A DNA stretch of 64,000 nucleotides, taken from positions 1,801,501-1,865,500 of the forward strand of contig CP012816.1 in assembly GCA_001936135.1 (NCBI GenBank), in the 5' to 3' direction. The notes beneath the pieces are model-generated. The model was not told the DNA's origin. It saw only the letters and a program-made list of their open reading frames with translations, and ran no database searches. This stretch comes from Saccharomycopsis fibuligera x Saccharomycopsis cf. fibuligera. Lineage: Eukaryota; Ascomycota; Saccharomycetes; Ascoideales; Saccharomycopsidaceae. The translations under genes and the position numbers were made by a program. Of the stretch, positions 1 through 9,571 are shown in pieces. Position 1 is the stretch's first letter, and each line of letters opens with the position of its first letter.

Positions 1-1
1 C

Positions 2-271
2 AAAAATTATGAAGTGCTTGCTTATGCTTCCACTATATATCCAGAATCATACAAAACTACTGCGGCACATCCTATAGTAAAAACAAAGACCACTGGTACT
101 GTATCATCAATCCCTCGAATCGCCTCGGACAGAATCTTTTTCAATGATAACGATCAAGTGAAAGACGCCACCGCGAAGGCGAAAATAAGTAGCAGTGCAC
201 CGTATGCTGCTGGTAGAAACTTGGTGACTAATATTAATGTAAATGTGCCGGAATACGTTCTTGTCAATTAA
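2..271 (+). CDS. 3' end of an unidentified protein gene (partial)
   Basis: An open frame enters from the left edge (first full codon at 2) and ends with TAA at 269-271, giving about 89 C-terminal residues. There is no usable ATG, so this is the tail of a longer gene. The piece is Ser/Thr/Lys/Val-rich, has no transmembrane segment and ends in ...PEYVLVN. I recognise no domain. It could also be a chance frame, but frame openness to the very edge and a clean stop favour a real gene end. Confidence 0.45.
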   Translation, partial: KNYEVLAYASTIYPESYKTTAAHPIVKTKTTGTVSSIPRIASDRIFFNDNDQVKDATAKAKISSSAPYAAGRNLVTNINVNVPEYVLVN

Positions 272-1370
272 ATAACTTTCCAGTAAAAATCTTTCTCCAT
301 CCATAAATACAACAAGATGGACTCTGCTTGTTTGACACAAGTATGAGTCAACATCACATTAATAATATTGATAACACCATTATCTGCTGCTTCCCTATTA
401 TAGTAGGAGCAGGTTCAGTTCAGTCATTTTTTTCCCAATATCAGTGCTCACCAGCTGCTGTTTCTTATCTATGATATAATCACTTAAATTCAGTTCCATT
501 TGGCTAGTCTCTAGCTATTTCCGCTCTATCCTGTGCGTTTTTTCAATACGTTCTCCGTTCTTTGTCCTCTGCCCTTTGTCCTTACTTTTTCTTCTCTTCT
601 CCTCATGTTGTTGAATACATTTTACGGTTTGATTCTCTAATACACTTTTTGGTTTGATATCTCTCCCAGGCGTAAAGACAGTAACATTTTATAGTGATTG
701 CGCTTGATTTGAGGCTATTTAAAAATGCACTGTTATTATATGTACTGTGATGCGTCAGTCGCGTGACTGTGTCCAAAAGTCAGAAAGTGGAAAATGAAAA
801 AACCTGAAAAACCAAAAAACAAGAAAATAAAAAAATTTAGTCAGAAACAACGCAGTATTAATAGAACCTCAATCAATCACCTCTTATCTTGCGACTAGTC
901 ACCTACAAGATAGGAAATAAAACTGCTGATAACTCAAAAGGTAATTACTTGCTCACTTTTTTTTGTTATTCCTCTTTGCTTATCTCCTTTTACCACCCAC
1001 GCGCCCTCTTTCCCTTTCTCCCAACTTCCATCAGTAATTTCGCCTAGAAGGTTTTTTCTCGATCCATCAAATCAAAAATAGATCTTCTTTATCTTTATTT
1101 TTTGCTCACTTTTTTTTTTCTTTCATGAATGTTTAATAGATTTAATCTTCTTTACAAACCTATCTACCGCACAAATCGTTTAACAGGACCAATAAGTAGA
1201 TCTTTGTTAGTATCAAGCATATCTTCAAGAGTACGCATCATCTGATTTGATTCCCTGGCTTTTTCATATTCATCAAAACATATTTATTTTATCACGCATT
1301 CTCCCTCGTCATGGAGTTACGTACTAACACAAAACTATAGACAAAGTTTTTTTCTAGTTATTCCAAGATC
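272..1370. other. Intergenic region with VAS1 promoter and leader
   Basis: No gene is supported here. It holds pyrimidine-rich stretches (540-620, 950-1140), a TGAGTCA heptamer at 344-350 (matches a Gcn4 site but lies about 1 kb from VAS1), and an inverted pair CAGTC/GACTG at 756-760 and 765-769. A short upstream ORF lies at 1311-1340 (separate entry). Confidence 0.5.
1311..1340 (+). promoter_or_regulatory. Upstream ORF in the VAS1 leader
   Basis: ATG at 1311 opens a nine-codon frame that stops with TAG at 1338-1340, 30 bases before the VAS1 ATG at 1371. It is in the same frame as VAS1 but closed by its stop. If transcribed in the leader it could reduce or regulate initiation at VAS1; that role is inferred. 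Confidence 0.4.
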
Positions 1371-4300
1371 ATGGCAGAAGAATCCAAGAAACCTGCTGCT
1401 GGACCTGCTGCTCAAAATCCAACTGGTGAAGCTCCAGCAGCTACTCCAGCTGCTGATGGTGGTGAACCAAAAAAACAAAAAACTGCAAAAGAATTAGAAA
1501 AAGAAAGAAAGAAGGCTGAAAAATTGGCCAAATTTGAAGCTAAACAACAAGCTAAATTGAAAGCTGCTCAAAATGGTAAGCCAAAAGAAGCCAAAAAACC
1601 AAAAAGTAAACCGGCTAAAGCTGAACCAGCTCCACAATGGGTTGATCCAACCAAACCGGGCGAAAAGAAAGTCCTTGTTGATTTGGAAGACCCTGCCTTC
1701 AAATCTTACAACCCAAAGAATGTTGAAAGTTCTTGGTACGACTGGTGGGTTCAAAAAGGTTTTTTTGAACCTAAATTTCAAGAAGATGGTAGTCCATTGC
1801 CTGCTGGGACTTTTACTATTCCTGCTCCACCACCAAACGTCACTGGTGCTTTGCACATTGGACATGCTTTGACTGTTGCCATTCAAGATACTTTGGTTAG
1901 ATACCACAGAATGAAAGGTAAGACTGTTTTGTATTTGCCAGGTTTCGATCATGCTGGTATTTCTACTCAATCTGTTGTTGAAAAAAACTTGTGGGCCACT
2001 GAAAAAGTTACTAGACAGGAGTTGGGTAGAGAAAAGTTTGTTGAAAAAGTTTGGGATTGGAAAGAAATTTACCACAAAAAGATCAAGAGTCAATTTACTT
2101 CCTTGGGTGCTTCTTATGATTGGAGCAGAGAGGCCTTTACTTTGTCTCCAGAATTGTCCAAGGCTGTTGTGGAAGCTTTTGTCAGATTACATGATGACGG
2201 CTTGATTTACCGTGAAAACAAGCTAGTTAACTGGTGTGTTCAATTGAGATCTGCTACTTCTAACTCTGAAATTGAATCTCTTGATTTAGAAGGTAGAACT
2301 CAAATTAAGGTTCCAGGTTATGATGAAAAAGTCGAATTTGGTGTTATCACTTCTTTTGCTTATATTGTTGAAGGTACTGGTGAAAAATTGGTTGTTGCCA
2401 CTACTAGACCAGAAACCATTTTTGGTGATACTGCTGTTGCTGTTCACCCAGAAGATAGCAGATACAAGCATTTGCATGGTAAATTTGTCAAGCATCCGTT
2501 CTTGGACAGAAGATTGCCAATCATTACTGATGCAGAAACCGTTGATATGGAATTCGGTACTGGTGCAGTGAAGATCACACCAGCTCATGACGAAAATGAT
2601 TACAACACTGGTAAGAGAAATAATTTGGAATTCATCAATATTTACACTGAAGATGGTATCTTGAACGAAAACTGTGGTGAATTTGCTGGACTTAAGAGAT
2701 TTGATGCTAGAAAGAAGGTTCTTGAAGAATTGGAAAAAAGAGGACTTTTCATTGAACAAAAAGATAACAAGATGGCTATTCCAAGATGTACTAGAACCGG
2801 TGACGTTATTGAACCATACTTAAAACCACAATGGTGGGTGCGTCAAGCTGAGTTGGGTAAACTTGGTTTGGAAGTTATCGAACAAGGTAAACTTCAAATC
2901 CAACCAAAGGCATCTGAAGCCGAATACCTCAACTGGGTTAAAAGTTTGAGAGATTGGTGTGTTTCTAGACAATTGTGGTGGGGTCACAGAGTCCCAGCAT
3001 GGTTTGTTAACATTGATGGTGAACACCATGAAAGTGGTGATGGTAATTACTGGATTGTTGCTAGATCTGTTGAAGAAGCTACCGTTAAGGCTCAAGAAAA
3101 ATTTTCTGGTAAGAAATTCACTCTTGAACAAGATGAAGATGTGCTTGACACTTGGTTCTCTTCCGGTTTGTGGCCATTCGCTACTTTGGGCTGGCCAAAT
3201 AATACTGAAGACATGAAGAGATTTTACCCAACTACTCTTTTGGAAACTGGTTGGGATATTATTTTTAACTGGGTCATTAGAATGGTGTTGTTGGGTACCA
3301 AATTAACTGGAGAGTCACCGTTTACTCAAGTTTACTGTCATGGTTTGGTGCGTGATGCCCAAGGTAGAAAAATGTCCAAGTCTCTTGGTAATGTTGTTGA
3401 TCCATCTGATGTTATTAACGGTATTTCTTTGGAAGACTTGCATAAGAAATTGTTGAATGGTAACTTGGACCCAAGAGAAGTCGAAAAGGCTAAGGCTGGC
3501 CAAAAGGCATCTTATCCAAATGGTATTGCTGAGTGTGGTGCTGATGCTTTGAGATTCGCATTGGCTGCCTACACTACTGGTGGTAGAGATATCAACTTAA
3601 ACATTTTGAGAGTTGAAGGGTACAGAAAATTCTGTAACAAGATGTACCAAGCCACCAAATTTGCATTAATGAGATTAGGTAAAGATTTCGTTCCAAATGC
3701 TACCGCTAAGCCAACTGGTAAAGAATCTCTTGTTGAAAAATGGATTTTGAATAAACTTAACGTTGCCGCTCAGGCCGCTAACCAATCTTTGGAAAACAAG
3801 GAATTTTTGGTTGCTACTACTGCCATTTACAACTACTGGTTGAATGAATTATGTGATGTTTATATTGAAAACTCCAAATATTTGATCTTGGAAGGTACTG
3901 AAGAAGAAAAAAACAGTGCTAGAAACACTCTTTACACTTGTATCGAAGGTGCTTTGAAATTGATTCATCCATTCATGCCATATGTTACCGAAGAATTATG
4001 GCAAAGATTGCCAAGAAGACCAAATGACACCACTGAATCCATCGTTATTGCTTCTTACCCAGTTTACGAGCAAGAATTCAATTTTGAAACTGCTGATGCT
4101 CAATATGAATTGATCTTGGATATTACCAAAAGTATCAGATCTCTTTTAGCACAATATGACATCATCAAGAATGGACAAGTTTACATTGAAGCTCTTAATG
4201 ATGAAACATTCAGTATTGCTAATGTTCAACAAGCTTTGATTGTCTCTTTAATTAAAGGTGTCAACAAAGTTACTGTTGTTAAAAACGCGTCTGATGTTCC

Positions 4301-4580
4301 TTCTGGCTGTGGTGCTGGTGCTGTCAATTCCAGCGTTAATGTGCATGTCTTAGTTAAGGGTCAAATTGACATTGATGAGCAAATTTCCAAAATTAGCAAG
4401 AAGTTGGAAAAAGCCACCAAATCAAAGGAAAATACTGAAAAATTGGTCAATGCTAAGGACTTCTCTCAAAAAGCTTCTCAAGAAGTGCAAAAGGCTACGT
4501 TGGAAAGATTTGAGAACCTTAAAGCTGATATTGAAATTTTGGAAAACACTATTGCCAGTTTGGAAAAACTTAAGTTGTAA
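1371..4580 (+). CDS. VAS1: Valyl-tRNA synthetase, class Ia
   Basis: Charges tRNA-Val with valine. The 1069-residue product has a Lys/Ala-rich N-terminal extension (about residues 1-95), the HIGH motif (ALHIGHALT, about 158-166), the editing domain with GDTAVAVHPED, the anticodon-binding domain, KMSKS at 667-671 (GRKMSKSLGN) and a C-terminal coiled-coil tRNA-binding arm (about 1000-1069). In Saccharomyces one VAS1 gene makes cytosolic and mitochondrial forms from two start codons. Here no upstream in-frame ATG remains open: the frame is closed by TAG at 1338-1340, so a mitochondrial form would need another mechanism. Codon use is strongly biased, with leucine mostly TTG/CTT/TTA, as expected for a highly expressed gene. 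Confidence 0.97.
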   Translation: MAEESKKPAAGPAAQNPTGEAPAATPAADGGEPKKQKTAKELEKERKKAEKLAKFEAKQQAKLKAAQNGKPKEAKKPKSKPAKAEPAPQWVDPTKPGEKKVLVDLEDPAFKSYNPKNVESSWYDWWVQKGFFEPKFQEDGSPLPAGTFTIPAPPPNVTGALHIGHALTVAIQDTLVRYHRMKGKTVLYLPGFDHAGISTQSVVEKNLWATEKVTRQELGREKFVEKVWDWKEIYHKKIKSQFTSLGASYDWSREAFTLSPELSKAVVEAFVRLHDDGLIYRENKLVNWCVQLRSATSNSEIESLDLEGRTQIKVPGYDEKVEFGVITSFAYIVEGTGEKLVVATTRPETIFGDTAVAVHPEDSRYKHLHGKFVKHPFLDRRLPIITDAETVDMEFGTGAVKITPAHDENDYNTGKRNNLEFINIYTEDGILNENCGEFAGLKRFDARKKVLEELEKRGLFIEQKDNKMAIPRCTRTGDVIEPYLKPQWWVRQAELGKLGLEVIEQGKLQIQPKASEAEYLNWVKSLRDWCVSRQLWWGHRVPAWFVNIDGEHHESGDGNYWIVARSVEEATVKAQEKFSGKKFTLEQDEDVLDTWFSSGLWPFATLGWPNNTEDMKRFYPTTLLETGWDIIFNWVIRMVLLGTKLTGESPFTQVYCHGLVRDAQGRKMSKSLGNVVDPSDVINGISLEDLHKKLLNGNLDPREVEKAKAGQKASYPNGIAECGADALRFALAAYTTGGRDINLNILRVEGYRKFCNKMYQATKFALMRLGKDFVPNATAKPTGKESLVEKWILNKLNVAAQAANQSLENKEFLVATTAIYNYWLNELCDVYIENSKYLILEGTEEEKNSARNTLYTCIEGALKLIHPFMPYVTEELWQRLPRRPNDTTESIVIASYPVYEQEFNFETADAQYELILDITKSIRSLLAQYDIIKNGQVYIEALNDETFSIANVQQALIVSLIKGVNKVTVVKNASDVPSGCGAGAVNSSVNVHVLVKGQIDIDEQISKISKKLEKATKSKENTEKLVNAKDFSQKASQEVQKATLERFENLKADIEILENTIASLEKLKL

Positions 4581-4867
4581 TGCTAGTCAACCTTTACTTA
4601 TCTTTTACTTAATATTTGACTTTTTAAGTTCAATTTTCTCTATTTAACTTTTAATTTTTTACCTTCCCTTTTTTTTGAAAAAAAAAAAATTATTTTAATG
4701 ACCACTATCATTCCCAGTGATTTAATTCACTCATAAATACGTATTTAAATACAGCTATAAATATAAACTATACTCTTAGGTTTTATAATACTCTATATGT
4801 AGCAGTGGTATTTAATATAAAATAAAACTTCAAAACACAGAAGCGAAGAGAGAAGACTGGAATAAAG

Positions 4868-6757
4868 TCACTCAAACAACAAGTTAAATGATCTAGGTTG
4901 CTTACCAACGCTATCATCAATTTTGAAAAAAAGCCCGTTCAATATAACAAGCCTCAACTTCTTCAAATTATCTGCAAGTATTTGAATATAATCGTGCATC
5001 ACTTCAGTCAACAAGCCAGTAACTAGCTTATAGTCATTCGAAGTACAATGACAGTGCTCATCTAATTTCCATGACTTGTCTTTATGATGGAATCGTTTGT
5101 GAAAATCAATATTTCCATGAAGACTTTTGATGTAGTTTATCTTGCTAATGAAATCGGGTTCTTTATTGTCCCTGCCGCTATGATCAAAAATTTCCAAGTT
5201 TTGGAAAAAATGAAAAGATGGATCATCTAAAGAACTAAACTTAATGTAATTTTGTCTTAGCTTTTTCAAGCAATAAAAAATTAAATCATACTCTGTTGAG
5301 TCAACGTTCTCGTCAAAATCGTCATCTAGCGCATCAATATAATATTGAGAGTATCCAAACTCCGCAAGTTTTTTTAACTTGTTCCGGATGGTCATGATTT
5401 TGGTGTTGTTTTCTCTGGATTGATAAAAGAATTTAAGGAGCTTAGAACTATTTCTAACGCTGATAAATTCATCTATTATAAGAACTCTCAAGTTCAAGCA
5501 ATTTTTGAAGATTTGGGTAAAATTTTTTTCAAATAAAGAACTCTGCTCGGCTCTGTTCGCATAATTTCTGCTTTCCGTAATAAAGTTTTTGTTCAAGTAG
5601 TCACCACTTAACTGTAAAATTTTCAAATTACCAAGATTGTGATTGCAGAAGTGTTGATAATTCATATTAGTCAAAGTAAATATGTCATTGAAAGTAGGTG
5701 ATTCAATGGTATACGCCATCATAGTTCTTTTCAACTCGAAATTCTCCACGTTGGATAAGTTTGGATTGAGTTTGGAAAGGAAATCAACAGCATACTGTTC
5801 ATTTTCTTCAGTATACCACATAATAAGCTTAAAATTTTTTATTGTTCTGAAATCAAGAAACGCTTCAAGTACATCAAAATTAAACTCGTCTTTTCTAGGG
5901 GTGGATAGACAGTCGATTTTGTATGTAAACGATCTTAAGTTACTTAGTTTATCAGTGCAGCTACATAAGTTTTGCAAGACTTTGGCAAATGAGATATCTT
6001 CAATAGCCAAAGACTTTAAGTTTCTCAATACCAAAATCTCATTCGGTTTAAATATTTGGCGTATTGGCTGTGAAACTGGAGGCTTTAGCACTTTGAGAGT
6101 AGCAAGATTCTTGTACTTTGATAAATCGTCAATATCTCTAAAGCTGTGAGTAAGAATGTTCTCAAGTGATGCTTTAGCTGCGATTCCAGTGTCAATGTTC
6201 CAAGTGAAGCTTTGAAGCAAAGATGCAGAGTACTCTAGACGCTGCAAATTGACTGAATGGATAGCAACGAACCGTAAAAGATCTATAAGAGCTGGTCGTG
6301 GCTTTGCAGCATCGGTTATAAATGACTGTATCAATGGCACAAGAGCGGGGTTATCTCGAAGCGTCCGGTGAAGTAGTGGGATTTTATCTGCTACACTTAA
6401 CTTGGGTCTATGAAAGTTATAGTGCAATTTGTAGAGTATTGTAGTGCCATATTGTTTATACTTGAGATGTGCGCCGTGCATTGGATAGGCATCAGTTACT
6501 ATGATGCTCTTGTAGAGATGTGGAAGCGAGAGTTTGTGCAAGTACTTTGACGATAAGCATATGTTGATGAGGTCATTCTGGGGTAACAAGTCAAGGATCC
6601 GGTGGAGGATCTCTGAGGGAAGCAGAAGCCAGGGGAAGGGGCCATCATTGGCAGTTGTGTTGGATTTCTGGAATGAAGATGAATCCGTTATTTCAAACAT
6701 GGTATTAGTAGTAGTATTAGCTTGAGTAGGGGTTGGGTTCCTGGAAGACATAAACAA
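4868..6757 (-). CDS. F-box protein, likely SCF substrate receptor
   Basis: A 629-residue protein with an F-box at about residues 42-82 (PWLLLPSEILHRILDLLPQ and following), which in this family binds Skp1 in SCF ubiquitin ligases. The rest is leucine/asparagine-rich with irregular repeats such as 'NLKSLAIEDISF' and 'NLRVLIIDEFI' that resemble degenerate leucine-rich repeats, the usual substrate-binding part. The first 40 residues are Ser/Thr/Asn-rich and disordered; Met20 is an alternative start. It shares a roughly 350-bp divergent promoter with GLO2. The substrate is unknown and I cannot assign an orthologue. Confidence 0.85.
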   Translation of the reverse strand: MFMSSRNPTPTQANTTTNTMFEITDSSSFQKSNTTANDGPFPWLLLPSEILHRILDLLPQNDLINICLSSKYLHKLSLPHLYKSIIVTDAYPMHGAHLKYKQYGTTILYKLHYNFHRPKLSVADKIPLLHRTLRDNPALVPLIQSFITDAAKPRPALIDLLRFVAIHSVNLQRLEYSASLLQSFTWNIDTGIAAKASLENILTHSFRDIDDLSKYKNLATLKVLKPPVSQPIRQIFKPNEILVLRNLKSLAIEDISFAKVLQNLCSCTDKLSNLRSFTYKIDCLSTPRKDEFNFDVLEAFLDFRTIKNFKLIMWYTEENEQYAVDFLSKLNPNLSNVENFELKRTMMAYTIESPTFNDIFTLTNMNYQHFCNHNLGNLKILQLSGDYLNKNFITESRNYANRAEQSSLFEKNFTQIFKNCLNLRVLIIDEFISVRNSSKLLKFFYQSRENNTKIMTIRNKLKKLAEFGYSQYYIDALDDDFDENVDSTEYDLIFYCLKKLRQNYIKFSSLDDPSFHFFQNLEIFDHSGRDNKEPDFISKINYIKSLHGNIDFHKRFHHKDKSWKLDEHCHCTSNDYKLVTGLLTEVMHDYIQILADNLKKLRLVILNGLFFKIDDSVGKQPRSFNLLFE

Positions 6758-7107
6758 AACCTGGGGAAGCTTCGCTTGACGGCGTTTCTATCACCACATT
6801 TGATGAGGGGTATTGACACTTGCGCCCCGCCACCCCGGCTCCTGTCACCCAGTCTCCCGAAACCTCTATTTACGATGCTTATCATTACATTTTTACCATT
6901 TGATTCTATTTTTTAGATATTGCTATATTTCAAAACAATAATAAAAACCTTTTTGTTGTTATGAATGGTAATTTGCATGGGAATTCGGTTGCTGACTAAC
7001 GTCGCGCGCTATAATTTGCTAATAAGCAAAAGCGAAAAATAAAATCAAAAAATTAAAAAGCTAGAAATCATCGCACAGGAAGCAACTGCTTGCTAAAGCA
7101 TCCATCA
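6758..7107. other. Divergent promoter between F-box gene and GLO2
   Basis: About 350 bp between two start codons. It contains a GC-rich patch near 6815-6860 and a CGCGCG-containing patch near 7001-7010. No known binding site is clear to me. Confidence 0.4.
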
Positions 7108-8027
7108 ATGTTCAAGCTCACACATACCGCAAAGGCCAAATATTTAGCTCCGGTAAGTCACACGCCATCTCGATAGACCATTAGCTGTCGTAGAATACTA
7201 ACATTGCATTTTAGCGACTCAATTTTACTAGAAAGATGCACGTTAACTACATTCCTATGAGATGGGGTTCCGGTGACAATTATTGCTACATCCTCACTGA
7301 CGACACAACCAAAGAATCCTGGATCATTGATCCAGCAGAACCGAACGAAGTCATTCCTGAATTGGACAAACTCGGCGATACATTGAAATTCACAGCAGTG
7401 GTCAACACGCACCATCATTATGATCATGCAGGCGGCAACAAATCATTGCTTCAATACTTCAAGCAAAAATACGGTAATGTTTTACCATTGTATGCAGGGA
7501 AAGACTCTCCAGCAGTGTCTCACACACCAAAGCATAAAGAAGTCTTGAAATTGGGTTCAAATATTGAAGTTCAAGCTCTCCATACCCCATGTCACACACA
7601 GGACTCCATCTGCTGGTATGCTGTTGACAAAAAATCGTCACAAAAAGCGCTTTTTTCCGGTGATACATTGTTCACTGCTGGCTGTGGTAGGTTTTTTGAA
7701 GGGACAGGTGCTGAAATGGACAAAATATTGAACAAGATTTTTCCAACTTTTGTGGATGAAGACACTAAGGTGTACCCAGGCCACGAGTACACTGCCAGTA
7801 ACGTCAAGTTTGCTAAAATCATCCTTAAAAACAATCTTGCTTTAAAGAACTTGGAAGACAACATCAAAGGCAAAGAATTCACTACTGGGTTGTTTACACT
7901 AAAGGATGAGTATAGCTACAACCCATTTATGAGATTAGATGATAAGGAAGTGATATCCGCCACTAATGGTCAAAAAGACCACGCGCAAATAATGGATACC
8001 CTTCGTCTTTTGAAAAACAGATCTTAA
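7108..8027 (+). CDS. GLO2: Glyoxalase II (hydroxyacylglutathione hydrolase), spliced
   Basis: Hydrolyses S-lactoylglutathione to lactate and glutathione, the second step of methylglyoxal detoxification. Exon 1 is 7108-7152 and exon 2 is 7215-8027. The 62-nt intron 7153-7214 has donor GTAAGT, branch TACTAAC at 7196-7202 and acceptor TAG. Splicing gives 285 residues beginning MFKLTHTAKAKYLAP then RLNFTRK, a basic amphipathic leader typical of mitochondrial import. A second ATG at 7236, in the same frame, gives a 263-residue form without leader. The metallo-beta-lactamase metal site THHHYDH is at residues 80-86 of the long form (58-64 of the short), followed by GDTLFTAGCGRFFEGT and YPGHEYT. One gene may thus supply both the cytosolic and the mitochondrial enzyme (GLO2 and GLO4 are separate genes in Saccharomyces). 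Confidence 0.93.
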
Positions 8028-8315
8028 TTTGCTTTTTATACATAGTCTTTATTTTTGGTTGTCTCTTTGTTGTAACATGTGTAAATATACAAATTAATCT
8101 GAAGTGTAAGTGGCAACTGAATTTTGTAAACTTCGAGTAGACAGTCTATGTAATAGACACAAACACAAATTGCCATAAAAATTTACTTTTGAATTCATTT
8201 CTTACAACCAATTACATATTGAATACAAAACCAAAAGGAACTATTTGTGAATTAAGAACAAATGGTCATTTGTGCAACCCCATCACAGACAGCTCAGATA
8301 CAGGTGATAAAAAAA

Positions 8316-8429
8316 TGGACGCGATGAGGTTCGAACTCATGCCTCTTTCGAGACTCGATTGCACAGCTGTTTAGCTGGAAGAGATATCACTCTTGAGTCG
8401 AGCGCCTTAGACCACTCGGCCACACGTCC
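8316..8429 (-). tRNA. tRNA-Leu(CAA) with intron
   Basis: The minus strand folds as a class II tRNA. The acceptor stem GGACGTG pairs with CGCGTCC, with discriminator A at 8316. The D arm is GCCGAGTGGTCTAAGGC, the anticodon stem CTCGA/TCGAG with loop CTCAAGA (anticodon CAA), the variable arm is long, and the T arm contains GAGTTCGAACCTC. An intron of about 32 nt follows the base 3' of the anticodon, as in other yeast tRNA-Leu(CAA) genes. It is not the Ser(CAG) tRNA of CTG-clade yeasts. Confidence 0.95.
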
Positions 8430-9571
8430 TTCACGTGACAGTAAACTTAAATTATGATTTTAGTATATAATCATTTTAAATTTTTGTGTGTATGAAAAAA
8501 AAACTAGAGAATTATGAATTGCTGAATTGGAAAACCGTTCCGTTTTCTAGTCTCGTTTACTACGTCAACGCGCTAATGAATTATATAACGCCGTTATCTT
8601 AGTGAGCAGAAGATAATATTGAAGTGAGACTTTTTCATTTTAAATATCGACAGTAGTAACAAAGTAAAAACGCTTCTGTGAAGCACATCACCAGGGGAAA
8701 TTTTACATACAAGGTCGATTTATAAACTATATAAAAATGATAGGAAATACAATCTCATAAACTTATCTATATAGCGTATACAGTATAGTTCAATTGTTAT
8801 CATACAGGGGAAACTTATATAACTAAAAACCCTGTTACTATTTTCAATTTAGTAGTTTTGTCTGAGTTGAGATAGATCTAAAAGATATCAGGGTTTTGAT
8901 GGTTATTATTTTTCTTTTAGTATGTTGTTAATTTTGCTACTGGTTCTACGTGGCTTGTTGAAACTACGTAACCATTAGTTGATGCCTTTTGAGTTTACCT
9001 ATATATGCCAAGCATGCGTTTTTCTTTCATCTCATATTAATAATCAGTTATATAGTATAGTAGAGGAAAGATTATTCCAACAAAACGTACTATGGTTGAA
9101 GTGCGTTTGAGAGACTTTCCTAAGGATTTTTTATCATCTAGTTGTATTTTCAAAAGGATTCATCTTCGTGTTCCTAATATGCGGCTAGATTTTGTAATTT
9201 GCCAAGTATGCTGTAATACAAAAACCACACTACCTTGCAGTTATATACATATCTTAACTTTTCCCCGCGCAATTACGCTTAAGCCAAGCAAGGTTGTAAA
9301 ATTTCCCGCGCAATATTGCACACATCCATAGTAGTGCAGCTGGGAAATGCACAAAATATAAGTAGCACGGAAAATCTCCGTTTTGGAACAGTGCGGATCA
9401 GCTTCAGTCTAGTCTAAAGTTTGGAAACTTTTTTTTAAAAAAGAAAAAATATTATTTATTTATAACAGAACGGTGCTGCTATCCTCAAAAAAGCGCCAGC
9501 TGTTGATTGTTTTATTAGCACTCAATAAGCCTCTTTTCACTTCCGCAGTTTAACTTTTTCAAAATTCTCCG
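8430..9571. other. Intergenic region; promoter of MFS permease
   Basis: No gene is supported. A TCACGTGA palindrome at 8431-8438 lies directly upstream of the tRNA-Leu. AAAACCCTG (8826-8834) and CAGGGTTTT (8889-8897) form a 9-bp inverted pair. Two copies of CCCGCGCAAT lie nearer the permease (separate entry). The 79-codon open frame at 9092-9331 looks like chance. Confidence 0.45.
9264..9314 (+). promoter_or_regulatory. Repeated CCCGCGCAAT element upstream of MFS permease
   Basis: The 10-mer CCCGCGCAAT occurs at 9264-9273 and again at 9305-9314, in the same orientation and 41 bp apart, about 260-310 bp before the permease ATG. Such an exact GC-rich repeat in AT-rich promoter DNA suggests a transcription factor site. 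The factor is unknown. Confidence 0.4.

Noticed and set aside
8826-8897. Inverted pair AAAACCCTG/CAGGGTTTT as an element end
   Set aside because: Only 9 bp, no target duplication and no coding content between.
9092-9331. Small gene upstream of the MFS permease
   Set aside because: Overlaps likely promoter elements and has no recognisable domain or codon bias.
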